NCBI GenBank assembly: GCA_017651425.1
Contig: JAGCCZ010000040.1
Coordinates: 1 to 43,727, forward strand
DNA: 43,727 bases
Direction: 5' to 3'
Source: Bacteroidales bacterium
GTDB taxonomy: Bacteria > Bacteroidota > Bacteroidia > Bacteroidales > WCHB1-69
Under the pieces are notes generated by a model, which was not told where the DNA came from, did no database searches, and saw nothing but the letters and a program-made list of their open reading frames with translations. Below, piece by piece: positions 7,478 to 15,976 of this stretch (positions within the stretch are counted from its first letter, which is position 1; each line of letters starts with the position of its first letter). Both the position numbers and the translations under genes were made by a program.

Positions 7478-8590
7478 ATGTACGACAACGACCCGAGAAC
7501 CGTGGTGACCCTTGACGCAGGCGGCACCCATTTCCGCTTCACCGCCCTGCGCGGCAACAAGCCGGTCACCGAGACCATAGAGCTCCCATCCGAGGCGCGC
7601 GACCTCGACAAATGTCTGGCCAACCTCGCGGCCGGCTTCGAGCAGACCATCCAGGCGCTGCCCGAGAAGCCGGTGGCCCTCAGCTTCGCCTTCCCCGGCC
7701 CGGCCGACTATCCCAACGGCATTTTCCCTACCCGGCTGACCAACTTCCCCGCCTTCGAGGGCGGCGTGGCCCTTGGCCCCTACCTCCAGCGCCGCTTCAA
7801 CCTGCCCGTCTTCATCAACAACGACGCCGACCTCTTCACCTACGGCGAAGCCCTGGCCGGCACCCTGCCCGATGTCAACCGAAGACTCCATGCCGCCGGC
7901 AGCGTGAAGCAGTACCGCAACCTTGTCGGCTTCATCCTCGGCACCGGCTTCGGCATCGGTGTCACCACCCACGAACAGATGTACATCGGCGACAACTGCT
8001 GTTCCGAAATATACTGCACCCCCAACAAGCTGCAGCCGGAGCTGATCGTGGAGGAGGGAGTTTCCCAGCGTGCCATATTACATTATTATAATATGCGCGC
8101 CAACGACCCCAGGGCGAAGGATTACACCGACTCGCTCGATATTTTCCTCATTGCGAACGGCGAGAAGGAGGGCGACCGCGAGGCGGCACGCAAGGCTTTC
8201 GACACCTTCGGTGAAGTGGCGGGCTACACCATAGCCCAGTGTGTCACCATCCTGGACGGCATCATCGTTCTTGGTGGCGGCCTCTCCAAGTCGCACACCC
8301 TCTTCATGCCCGCCCTGTTGCGCGAGTTGCGTGCCCAGATGCACACCCGCGCGGGGCAGACGCTCCCCCGCGTACCCTCCTACGTTTATAACTTGGAGGA
8401 CGAGGCCGAGTTCGAGGCCTTCGCCCGCGGCGAGCAGCGCGCCATTCCCCTCTACGGCACCGGCGAGACCATCCTTTGCGACACCCAGAAGCGGCTCGGC
8501 ATCATCACATCCCACATCGGCACCAGCGTGGCCACCACCATCGGCGCCTACTGCTATGCCCTGCACCAACTCGACAACACCCCCCAATAA
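7478..8590 (+). CDS. ROK-like sugar kinase
   Basis: A 370-residue protein of the ASKHA/ROK sugar-kinase fold that should phosphorylate a hexose or amino-hexose with ATP; the substrate is unknown. Visible motifs are phosphate-1 DAGGT (13-17), the FINNDAD segment with the likely catalytic base Asp116, phosphate-2 GTGFGIG (155-161) and a late LGGGLSKS adenosine loop. The family's zinc motif CxCGxxGC is not present. In its place stands DNCCSEIYC (172-180), so the metal site is altered or lost. It is also longer than typical ROK kinases (about 300), with an insert around 205-235. The radical SAM gene follows 9 bases downstream, suggesting an operon. Confidence 0.75.
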   Translation: MYDNDPRTVVTLDAGGTHFRFTALRGNKPVTETIELPSEARDLDKCLANLAAGFEQTIQALPEKPVALSFAFPGPADYPNGIFPTRLTNFPAFEGGVALGPYLQRRFNLPVFINNDADLFTYGEALAGTLPDVNRRLHAAGSVKQYRNLVGFILGTGFGIGVTTHEQMYIGDNCCSEIYCTPNKLQPELIVEEGVSQRAILHYYNMRANDPRAKDYTDSLDIFLIANGEKEGDREAARKAFDTFGEVAGYTIAQCVTILDGIIVLGGGLSKSHTLFMPALLRELRAQMHTRAGQTLPRVPSYVYNLEDEAEFEAFARGEQRAIPLYGTGETILCDTQKRLGIITSHIGTSVATTIGAYCYALHQLDNTPQ

Positions 8591-8599
8591 CCCCACGCA

Positions 8600-9217
8600 A
8601 TGGAAGAGGCACCCTTCATCGGCATTGTGCGGCACCGGATACAGACCGACGGCAAAGGCGTGAGCACGCTCGCGGCCTTCCACGGTTGTCCGCTGCGTTG
8701 CCGGTACTGCCTCAACCCGCAATGCCATCGTGAGGACGTCTGGCGCACCTTCACGCCCGAAAGCCTCTATGAAACGGTGAAGATTGACCAGCTCTACTTC
8801 CTCGCCACTGGCGGCGGCATCACCTTCGGCGGTGGCGAGCCTGCCATGCATCCCGACTTCATTGCCCGCTTTCGCGAGATCTGCGGCCTGGAATGGAACC
8901 TGACGCTCGAAACCTCCCTCAACGTCCCCGCAGACCATATCCGCCGGCTATCCTCCGTCATCAACCAGTTCATCATCGACATCAAGGAGACCAACGACGA
9001 GATTTACCGGCGCTACACCGGCATCAGCAATCGGCGCGCGTTCGACAACCTGCAAGAGCTCCTGCAGGAGGGCCGTGGCGACGACATCATCGTGCGACTC
9101 CCGCTCATCGAAGGCTACAACACTCAGGAGGACATTGAGCGAAGCGCCGGAAAACTCCGCGCAATGGGCGTGGAACACTTTGACTTTTTCACGTACAAAA
9201 CAGACATCCACAAATAA
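8600..9217 (+). CDS. PflA-like radical SAM activating enzyme
   Basis: A short radical SAM protein (205 residues). It has the cluster-binding CxxxCxxC at Cys30, Cys34 and Cys37 (HGCPLRCRYCLNPQ), and the SAM-binding GGGITFGGGEP (71-81) that is characteristic of glycyl-radical-enzyme activases such as PflA. Later segments FIIDIKETNDEIYRRYTG and VRLPLIEGYN also fit that family. It lacks the extra two-cluster ferredoxin insert seen in many activases. No pyruvate formate-lyase-like gene lies in the window, so its target is unknown. The context is a two-gene operon with the sugar kinase. Confidence 0.75.
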   Translation: MEEAPFIGIVRHRIQTDGKGVSTLAAFHGCPLRCRYCLNPQCHREDVWRTFTPESLYETVKIDQLYFLATGGGITFGGGEPAMHPDFIARFREICGLEWNLTLETSLNVPADHIRRLSSVINQFIIDIKETNDEIYRRYTGISNRRAFDNLQELLQEGRGDDIIVRLPLIEGYNTQEDIERSAGKLRAMGVEHFDFFTYKTDIHK

Positions 9218-9320
9218 ACGCGCACTCAATATTGCAGCCACGAGTTGCCCGTCGATCGGCCCAGCGGAATAAAAGTCTCAAAAAAGAGCGTTTTCTTACA
9301 CAAAATATATTTTTTAGGCC

Positions 9321-9351
9321 TTGACAGCAACCTGCAAATTTTGTACTTTTG
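9321..9351 (+). promoter_or_regulatory. Promoter of the phosphohexomutase gene
   Basis: TTG (9321-9323, in TTGACA) lies 20 bases before TACTTTTG (9344-9351). This is among the best matches to the bipartite Bacteroidota promoter in the window. The box overlaps an in-frame TTG at 9349, which argues that translation begins at the ATG at 9370, close to the transcription start. Confidence 0.75.
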
Positions 9352-9369
9352 CAGCCTAAAATCTCAGAT

Positions 9370-11109
9370 ATGGAAACATCAGTTGAACAAAGAATCAAAA
9401 CTTGGCTGGAAGAGGATTATGAATCCAGTTTCAAGGATGAAATTCGTCGTCTCCAAAAAGAAAATCCGCAAGAGTTGACAGAGGCTTTTTATCGCACGTT
9501 AGAGTTCGGGACGGGTGGCCTGCGCGGCATCATGGGCGTGGGTACCAACCGCATGAACCGTTATACGGTGGGATTTGCCACACAAGGCTTGGCCAACTAT
9601 CTCCTCAAATGCTTCAAACATCAGAAAATCAAGGTGGCGATTTCGCACGATTCGCGACTTCATAGTCGTGAATTCGCGGAGATCACGGCAGATATTCTCT
9701 CGGCGAACAAAATCGAGGTGTTCTTGTTTGAGGACTTGCGTCCCACGCCGGAGCTCTCTTTTGCCGTGCGGCATCTCGGTTGCCAGGCAGGCGTGATGGT
9801 CACCGCGTCCCACAATCCCCGTGAATACAATGGCTACAAGGTCTATTGGGAAGACGGCGGGCAGCTCGTGCCCCCGCACGACAAGAATGTCATTGTGGAG
9901 GTCAACAAGATCACGACGCTCAAGCAGGTGAAATGGACCCGCGCAGACAACCTCGTCCACATTATCGGCGAGGATGTGGACAAGGTCTATCTCGACAAGA
10001 TTGCCGCCCTCACGCTCAATCCTGCCGCCATCAAGAAGGCCAAGAATCTGAAAATCGTCTATACACCGCTGCACGGCACCGGCATCACCATGGTGCCCAA
10101 GGCTTTGGATATGTACGGTTTCAAGAATGTCTATTTGGTGGAAGAACAGGCTGTCCCCGACGGCAACTTCCCGACCGTCAAGTCGCCCAACCCTGAAGAG
10201 AAGAGCGCCCTTGAGCTGGCCTTGAAGAAGGCCGACGAGGTGGAGGCCGACCTCATCCTCGCCACCGATCCCGATGCGGACCGCGTGGGTATCGCCATCC
10301 GCGATGCCGACGGGAAAATGTGTCTGCTCAACGGCAACCAGACGGGCACGCTGCTGTTCCACTACATCCTTTCCCAGTGGCAGCAGAACAACAAGATCAC
10401 GGGCGACCAGTTCGTGGTCAAGACCGTGGTTACGACCGACTTGATCCGTGATATCGCCATTGACTTCAACGTGGAGTGTATGGAGGTGCTCACGGGCTTC
10501 AAGTATATCGCCGAGGCCATCCTCAAGAACGAGGGTGCGAAAACATTCGTCTGCGGCGGCGAGGAGAGCTATGGCTACCTGATCAGCGATTTCGTGCGCG
10601 ACAAGGACGCCGTCTCCGCCTGCTGTCTCATTGCCGAGATGGCGGCCTACCACATGGCCAATGGGAAGGCCGGGCACAAATTGCTCGCACAAGTGCTTGA
10701 CGACATCTACAAAGGATATGGCTACTACAAGGAGGACCTGCTTTCTCTCACCAAGAAGGGCAAGGCCGGTGTGGAGGAGATCCAGGCCATGATGGCCAAC
10801 TTCCGCAGCAACCCGCCCCAAAAGATTGGCGACCAGCCGGTGGTGATGATGAAGGATTACGCTGTTTCCAAGTCGTATGATTTCGTGAACAAAACCAACA
10901 CCATCATCGACCTGCCGACATCCAACGTGCTGCAGTTCTTCACGGCGGACGGCAGCAAGGTCACGGTGCGTCCTTCCGGCACGGAGCCGAAAATCAAGTT
11001 CTACTTCAGCGTTGTGGAGAAAGCCCGCAAACGCGCCAACCTCAAATCCGTTGAGGAGACGCTTTGCGCCCGTATCGACAAGTTGAAGAAAGATATCGTT
11101 CAACAATAA
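9370..11109 (+). CDS. Phosphoglucomutase/phosphomannomutase
   Basis: Alpha-D-phosphohexomutase, 579 residues, interconverting hexose 1- and 6-phosphates for glycogen, nucleotide-sugar and envelope synthesis. All four family sites are visible. TASHNP carries the phosphorylated Ser (about residue 147). DPDADR is the metal loop (about 300). GGEESYGYL is the sugar-binding loop, and RPSGTEPKIKFYF the phosphate-binding loop near the end. Its length fits the PgcA-like subgroup rather than the roughly 460-residue AlgC type. The ATG at 9370 was chosen over the upstream TTG because that codon lies inside the promoter box. Which sugar it prefers cannot be told. Confidence 0.9.
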   Translation: METSVEQRIKTWLEEDYESSFKDEIRRLQKENPQELTEAFYRTLEFGTGGLRGIMGVGTNRMNRYTVGFATQGLANYLLKCFKHQKIKVAISHDSRLHSREFAEITADILSANKIEVFLFEDLRPTPELSFAVRHLGCQAGVMVTASHNPREYNGYKVYWEDGGQLVPPHDKNVIVEVNKITTLKQVKWTRADNLVHIIGEDVDKVYLDKIAALTLNPAAIKKAKNLKIVYTPLHGTGITMVPKALDMYGFKNVYLVEEQAVPDGNFPTVKSPNPEEKSALELALKKADEVEADLILATDPDADRVGIAIRDADGKMCLLNGNQTGTLLFHYILSQWQQNNKITGDQFVVKTVVTTDLIRDIAIDFNVECMEVLTGFKYIAEAILKNEGAKTFVCGGEESYGYLISDFVRDKDAVSACCLIAEMAAYHMANGKAGHKLLAQVLDDIYKGYGYYKEDLLSLTKKGKAGVEEIQAMMANFRSNPPQKIGDQPVVMMKDYAVSKSYDFVNKTNTIIDLPTSNVLQFFTADGSKVTVRPSGTEPKIKFYFSVVEKARKRANLKSVEETLCARIDKLKKDIVQQ

Positions 11110-11175
11110 TACAACAATAATATTGCCCCGATGCGTGATTTGCGTACTCGGGGCGATTCACAAAATAAAACATAT

Positions 11176-13248
11176 ATGATTAACCAAAAACTGATCAATC
11201 CCAAGAGCATCGTCGTGTGCGGTGCATCCAGTGACATTCACAAACCGGGCGGCAAAGCCCTTAAAAACCTGTTGGAGAGTGCCTTCAAGGGCGAAGTCTA
11301 TGCGGTGAATCCCAAAGAGGACGAGGTGCAGGGCATCAAGTGCTACAAACAGGTGGAAGACCTGCCACAGGTCGATTGTGCCATCCTCTGTATCGCTGCC
11401 AAGTTCTGCGCCCACACGGTGGACGTGCTGACGCAGCAGAAAGGCACACAAGGATTCATCATTGTCAGCGCGGGCTTCTCGGAGGAGAATGCCGAGGGCG
11501 CTGCCATTGAGAAGCATATCGTGGATGCCATCAACGCCGTGGGCGGCTCCCTCATCGGCCCCAATTGCACAGGCTTCCTCAACACCAACTACAGCGGCTG
11601 CTTCGACACGCCCATCCCGAAACTCGACCCCAAGGGTGTGGACTTCATCACGGGAAGCGGCGCCACTGCCGTGTTTATCAAGGAGTACGGTATGAGCAAC
11701 GGCCTTAAGTTCAACAGCGTATGGGCTGTAGGCAACAGCGCCCAACTCGGCATCGAGGATGTGCTGGAACATCTGGACGAGACCTTCGACCCCGAGAAGT
11801 CGAGTCATGTCATCATGCTCTATATGGAAAAGATTGGCGACCCGCAGCGGTTGCTGAAGCATAGCCGCAACCTCATCAACAAGGGCTGTAAGATTGCAGC
11901 CATCAAGTCGGGCGGTTCCGCCGCCGGCTCGCGTGCGGCCTCGTCGCACACCGGTGCCTTGGCCACCAACGACGCCGCCGTGGATGCCCTGTTTCAGAAA
12001 GCCGGCATCGTGCGCTGCCACAACCGTCAGGAGCTCACTACTGTATGTGCCGTCTTCATGCACCCTGAAATAAAGGGTAATCGCTGCGCCGTCATCACCC
12101 ACGCCGGCGGTCCGGCCGTGATGCTCACCGACGTGCTTAGCGACGGCGGCATAGAAGTGCCCCCGCTCAAGGACCACCCCGCCAGCCCCGCTCTGCTCGC
12201 GAAACTCTTCGGCGGTTCCTCCGTGGGCAATCCCATCGACTTCCTCGCTACCGGCACCGCCGAACAGCTCGGCTATATCATCGACACCGTCGAGAACGAC
12301 TACACGGATATCGACTTCTCTGTGGTCATCTTCGGATCCCCGGGCCTCTTTTCCAACAAGGAGGTCTATGATCTGCTCGACGAGAAGATGAAGACCTGCA
12401 AGAAGCCCATCTTCCCCGTGCTGCCGTCTATCATCAATGTGAAACAGGAGATCGAGGACTTCATCGCCAAGGGACGTATCAACTTCCCGGAAGAGTGCGT
12501 GCTGGGCAACGCCCTCGTCAAGGTGTGGAACACTCCGAAACCGCAGCCCGAAGTGGTGGAATTGCCGCAAGTCGATGTTGCCCGCATCCGCAAGACCATC
12601 GACAAGTGCGAGAGTGGTTACTTGGAAATCGCCGACTACAACGAACTGCTCGATGCTGCCGGCATCTCCCGCAAGAAGTCCGTCGAGGTGGACAAGAAAG
12701 AAGACGCTTTGGCATTCGCCAAAGAGGTCGGCTGCTCGAAAGATGTGCCATTGGTGATGAAGGTCGTGGGTCCGTTGCACAAGTCCGACGTGGGCGGTGT
12801 GACACTGGGCGTCAAGGATTTGGATACTGTGGCCAAGGAGTTTGACCGCCTTATCGTCATCCCCGAAACCTACGCCGTGGAAATGTACCCGATGCTGGAC
12901 GGCACGGATGTCTATATCGGAGCTATCCGCGATGAAAAGTTCGGCCATCAGATCTTCTTCGGCCTGGGCGGTATCTTCATCGAGGTGCTCAAGGACGTGC
13001 AGTCTGCATTGGCGCCCATTACCGCCGCTGAAGCCAAACAGATGCTCACCAAGCTGCGTGGCTACAAGATCCTGCAAGGCGTGCGCGGTCAGGAGCCCGT
13101 CAATATCGACCTCTATGCCGACCAGGTTGCGCGTGTGAGCGCGCTGGTGCAGGCTGCTCCCGAAATCGTGGAGATGGACCTCAACCCGCTGCTCGGCAAC
13201 CCGCGTTACGTGACGGCAGTTGATGCCCGTATCAGGATTCAAAAGTAG
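11176..13248 (+). CDS. ADP-forming acetyl/acyl-CoA synthetase, fused subunits
   Basis: A 690-residue NDP-forming acyl-CoA synthetase that converts acyl-CoA + ADP + phosphate to acid + CoA + ATP, an energy-conserving end step of fermentation. The N-terminal CoA-binding domain starts INPKSIVVCGASSDIHKPGG. The succinyl-CoA-ligase-like part carries SSHTGALA with the likely phosphorylated His at about 258. The C-terminal ATP-grasp domain contains VPLVMKVVGPLHKSDVGGV, FGLGGIFIEVLKDV and VEMDLNPLL. Alpha and beta parts are fused in one chain. The ATG at 11176 is preferred to one 45 bases upstream because it fits the family N-terminus. It follows the mutase by 66 bases and is closed by the terminator at 13302. 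Confidence 0.88.
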   Translation: MINQKLINPKSIVVCGASSDIHKPGGKALKNLLESAFKGEVYAVNPKEDEVQGIKCYKQVEDLPQVDCAILCIAAKFCAHTVDVLTQQKGTQGFIIVSAGFSEENAEGAAIEKHIVDAINAVGGSLIGPNCTGFLNTNYSGCFDTPIPKLDPKGVDFITGSGATAVFIKEYGMSNGLKFNSVWAVGNSAQLGIEDVLEHLDETFDPEKSSHVIMLYMEKIGDPQRLLKHSRNLINKGCKIAAIKSGGSAAGSRAASSHTGALATNDAAVDALFQKAGIVRCHNRQELTTVCAVFMHPEIKGNRCAVITHAGGPAVMLTDVLSDGGIEVPPLKDHPASPALLAKLFGGSSVGNPIDFLATGTAEQLGYIIDTVENDYTDIDFSVVIFGSPGLFSNKEVYDLLDEKMKTCKKPIFPVLPSIINVKQEIEDFIAKGRINFPEECVLGNALVKVWNTPKPQPEVVELPQVDVARIRKTIDKCESGYLEIADYNELLDAAGISRKKSVEVDKKEDALAFAKEVGCSKDVPLVMKVVGPLHKSDVGGVTLGVKDLDTVAKEFDRLIVIPETYAVEMYPMLDGTDVYIGAIRDEKFGHQIFFGLGGIFIEVLKDVQSALAPITAAEAKQMLTKLRGYKILQGVRGQEPVNIDLYADQVARVSALVQAAPEIVEMDLNPLLGNPRYVTAVDARIRIQK

Positions 13249-13301
13249 TCATTCTGCAAGGCAACCAAAATAATCCCGCAAGGGCATTGCCTTTATGTAT
13301 C

Positions 13302-13340
13302 CAGGCGCGAAGCGATGAATAAGCGACGCGCCTGTTTTTT
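13302..13340 (+). terminator. Intrinsic terminator after the acyl-CoA synthetase gene
   Basis: CAGGCGCG (13302-13309) pairs with CGCGCCTG (13327-13334), followed by six T. It ends rightward transcription just before the oppositely oriented GTPase gene. Confidence 0.8.
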
Positions 13341-13345
13341 GTGCG

Positions 13346-14623
13346 CTAATCTGTCAGACAGGCGTCCAGGTCACGGGCCAAGGCCTCCTTGTCAAGGCGT
13401 TGCCCGATGAAGACGATCTTCTGCATGCGGTCGCCATATTGCTCGTCCCAGTCCTTGCGCAGGCCGGGCTCGCGAATCATCTCTTCGGCGAGTTCGTCGG
13501 GTGACATGGTGGCGAACCAGAGCCCCACGTCCTTGAGCGACAATTGGCGCCCCGCCTGTTCGAAGAGGTAGCACTTGTCGAATTCCCCTTTGAAGTAGCA
13601 AATGCCCTTGGCGCGGATGACGTTCTTGGGCAGCTTGCGGGCTACAAATTCATCGAAACGGCCCAGGCTGAAGGGCCGGCGGCGGTAATAGACGTAGGTG
13701 CCGATGCCGTACTCTTCCACCTCTCCGCCTTCGTGATCATGGTGGTGGTGATGATGGTGGCCGTGTTCGTCGTGGTCATGTTCATCGTGTTCGTCGTGAT
13801 GATGGTCATGCTCATGCTCATCGTGATGGTGGTCATGATCGTTGTCGTCATCATCGTCATGGGCATCGTCGTGGGCATCGTGTTCCTCTTCTTGGTGGCC
13901 TTCGATTTCGCGGATCCAGGTGGCGGAGGTGGCCACTTTCTCGAAGTCGAACATGTTTGTGTTGAGGATAAGGTCGAGATCGACGTCGCCGTAGTCGCAT
14001 TCAATGATCTTGGCGGCAGGTTGCAGGGCCAGGACGATTTCGCGCAGGCGGTTCAGCTCGGAGCGTGAGACCTCGGAGGCCTTGTTGAGGAGGACGATGT
14101 TGCAGAACTCGATCTGCTGGATGACGAGGTTCTCGATGTCGTCTTCAGCGATGTTGCTGCGGAGCAGTCGGTCGCCGCAGGCGAACTCGTCTTGCATGCG
14201 CAGGGCGTCCACCACGGTGACGATGCAGTCAAGGCGCGGCACACCGTTTTGGGTGTAGGGGCCTCCCATGGAGGGGATGGAACTGATGGTCTGGGCGATG
14301 GGGTCGGGTTCGCAGATGCCGCTGGCCTCGATGACGATGTAGTCGAAACGCTGCTGGTCGATGATCTCGGCAATCTGTTTGACGAGGTCCATTTTGAGGG
14401 TGCAGCAGATACATCCGTTCTGGAGGGCCACGAGGCTGTCGTCGTTCTGTCCCACAATGCCGCCTTTCTGGATAAGGTCGGCGTCTATGTTGACTTCTCC
14501 AATGTCGTTGACGATAACGGCGAACTTGATGCCGCGTCGGTTGGAGAGAATTCGGTTCACGAGAGTGGTCTTGCCGCTGCCAAGGTAGCCGGTCAGCAGT
14601 AATACAGGGGTTTCAGGTTTCAT
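13346..14623 (-). CDS. COG0523 (CobW/ZNG1-type) metallochaperone GTPase
   Basis: A 425-residue G3E-family GTPase, a class that inserts or traffics metals, often zinc. Motifs: Walker A GYLGSGKTT (12-20), the metal-binding CICC (71-74) in NGCICCTLKMDL, switch-like VIEASGICEPDPI (97-109), and NKAS (180-183) at the base-specificity site. An acidic/histidine-rich stretch fills about 243-298, a likely metal-buffering loop. The C-terminal CobW domain then resumes with YVYYRRRPFSLGRFDEF. The frame extends eight codons further upstream through a TTG, but that codon lies in the promoter box, so the ATG at 14623 is used. The metal is unknown; no zinc-uptake regulator site was identified. Confidence 0.9.
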   Translation of the reverse strand: MKPETPVLLLTGYLGSGKTTLVNRILSNRRGIKFAVIVNDIGEVNIDADLIQKGGIVGQNDDSLVALQNGCICCTLKMDLVKQIAEIIDQQRFDYIVIEASGICEPDPIAQTISSIPSMGGPYTQNGVPRLDCIVTVVDALRMQDEFACGDRLLRSNIAEDDIENLVIQQIEFCNIVLLNKASEVSRSELNRLREIVLALQPAAKIIECDYGDVDLDLILNTNMFDFEKVATSATWIREIEGHQEEEHDAHDDAHDDDDDNDHDHHHDEHEHDHHHDEHDEHDHDEHGHHHHHHHDHEGGEVEEYGIGTYVYYRRRPFSLGRFDEFVARKLPKNVIRAKGICYFKGEFDKCYLFEQAGRQLSLKDVGLWFATMSPDELAEEMIREPGLRKDWDEQYGDRMQKIVFIGQRLDKEALARDLDACLTD

Positions 14624-14644
14624 GTCTTCTTTTTTTAAGGGGCG

Positions 14645-14673
14645 CAAAGATATACTTTTTTTGTGTTTGCCAA
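14645..14673 (-). promoter_or_regulatory. Promoter of the COG0523 GTPase gene
   Basis: On the minus strand TTG (14671-14673) lies 18 bases before TATCTTTG (14645-14652). This gives a short leader of about 20 bases to the ATG at 14623. The promoter lies just downstream of the DUF819 stop, so the two genes are probably separately transcribed. Confidence 0.65.
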
Positions 14674-14681
14674 CGGGCTGA

Positions 14682-15851
14682 TCATCCTACATGACTCAAC
14701 AGCCAGAACATCCCGACGCCGAGGTAGTTGCCCACAGCGTAGCCGAGCAGACCAATGGCGATGCCGGGCAGGATGATGTCTCTGTTTTTCAGCACGGCAG
14801 CCACCATCGGCACGAAGGGCGGCGAGTTGATCAGCGCGATGGAAGAGGCCAGCATGAGGTCGCCGTCCAGTTTGAAAATCCTTGAAAAAAGGATCTGCAA
14901 CAACAACGATCCGAACACGGCGAAGGCGATATAATAGAGAATGAACAAATGCTTCGAAAACTCCAAGTCGTGGACGTTCACCATCGTGGCCACCGCCAAG
15001 CAGAAAACATAGACAAAATAGAGCCCCATTTCGAAGGTGCCCTCCAGACGTTTGACCGGCTTCCAGAAGGAGAGCAGAATGGATAGGGTGGTGATGGTGA
15101 TGATGATAAGGGCGATGGTGTTGTCAAGGGGAATGGCCAGCGACAGGGCGTAGGAAATTGCCACGATGCCGATGGCCACAAGAATCCCGATGCCACGGTT
15201 TGCCACCATCTGTTTCAGACTATTTTTTTCCCCGACTTCCTCATCCGGGATCTCCTTCATCTTGTCAGATGTTTTCGCCATACGGGGGAAGAAAAGTCGG
15301 ACAATCCTTTTTCCCAAGAAGACGATGAAGAGGAGGTAAATGCTGGTCACCACCAAGTCGTGGCCGGAGACCAGCAGGAAGAGATGCTGCGGCAGGCCAA
15401 CGGCCTTCGAGACGGGGGCGAGGTTGGGGATGCCGCCTGTGTAGATGCCGACCATCACGGCGCCGACCTTGGCGAACTCCGTGTCGGTGAGGCCGGCAGC
15501 GGTGGCTTGCGATTGGAAGAGAAAGAAGCCAGCCACCGTGACCGTCAAGACGCTGAACAAACCTACGCCGAATGCCGCAAATATGCTTTTGGCCGACTTG
15601 AGCCGGAAGTTGCATCCCAACAGCATCAAAGGAATGGCAATCAGCATTGCAATGTTGGAGACGTTTTCGCAGACGTTGAAGGCGGTTTCACCCACAATCC
15701 CTATGTTGCCCACCAAAAGGCCGATGATATACAAGATGACCATCGGGCTGATTTTGTGGATGGCAGGCCACCGTTCGGCCATTTTGACAATCAGGAATGG
15801 GATGCCGAAAAGATAGATGGATGCGACTATGATGGTGAGGATGTTTGCCAT
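14682..15851 (-). CDS. DUF819-family multi-pass membrane protein
   Basis: A 389-residue integral membrane protein with about ten hydrophobic helices. Examples are ILTIIVASIYLFGIPFLIV at the start, MVILYIIGLLVGNIGIV and ILPGIAIGLLGYAVGNYLGV at the end. Conserved features of the DUF819 family include VGIYTGGIPNLAPVSKAVGL and SGHDLVVTSIYLLF in the middle. A cytoplasmic-type charged loop lies near 190-215. Biochemical function is not established for the family; a transporter role is plausible. A TACTTTTG box lies about 17 bases upstream. Confidence 0.8.
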   Translation of the reverse strand: MANILTIIVASIYLFGIPFLIVKMAERWPAIHKISPMVILYIIGLLVGNIGIVGETAFNVCENVSNIAMLIAIPLMLLGCNFRLKSAKSIFAAFGVGLFSVLTVTVAGFFLFQSQATAAGLTDTEFAKVGAVMVGIYTGGIPNLAPVSKAVGLPQHLFLLVSGHDLVVTSIYLLFIVFLGKRIVRLFFPRMAKTSDKMKEIPDEEVGEKNSLKQMVANRGIGILVAIGIVAISYALSLAIPLDNTIALIIITITTLSILLSFWKPVKRLEGTFEMGLYFVYVFCLAVATMVNVHDLEFSKHLFILYYIAFAVFGSLLLQILFSRIFKLDGDLMLASSIALINSPPFVPMVAAVLKNRDIILPGIAIGLLGYAVGNYLGVGMFWLLSHVG

Positions 15852-15867
15852 AGGATAAATGAGGTCG

Positions 15868-15875
15868 CAAAAGTA
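15868..15875 (-). promoter_or_regulatory. Promoter -7 box of the DUF819 gene
   Basis: The minus strand reads TACTTTTG followed by CGACC, 16 bases before the ATG at 15851. No -33 TTG is evident in the T-rich upstream sequence. Confidence 0.5.
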
Positions 15876-15927
15876 AAAAAAATATGGAATGGCTATTCAT
15901 GCGCCTTGCCGCGTAGCCCTTTTGTCC

Positions 15928-15957
15928 TTGAGCCTATCCTCTATTTTTGTATTTTTG
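15928..15957 (+). promoter_or_regulatory. Promoter of the 797-residue unknown gene
   Basis: TTG (15928-15930) and TATTTTTG (15950-15957) are spaced by 19 bases, an excellent match. A second TATTTTTG lies just upstream at 15942-15949, so the -7 box is tandemly duplicated. Confidence 0.65.
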
Positions 15958-15976
15958 CCGCCCTAAAAAAACGGCA

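Noticed and set aside
11125..11154. GCCCCGA/TCGGGGC hairpin between the mutase and acyl-CoA synthetase genes as a terminator
   Set aside because: The stem is only 7 bp with a long loop and there is no T-tract behind it; read-through or a weak processing site is as likely.
9499..13242. Long open frames on the minus strand opposite the phosphohexomutase and acyl-CoA synthetase genes
   Set aside because: They mirror codon-biased, well-recognised plus-strand genes in GC-rich DNA, and their translations are low-complexity His/Gly/Val-rich with no domain.
13735..13900. A dense near-repetitive CAT/GTC-like stretch that looks like a microsatellite or CRISPR-like repeat
   Set aside because: It is the His/Asp-rich loop of the GTPase in frame; no regular repeat-spacer spacing exists.
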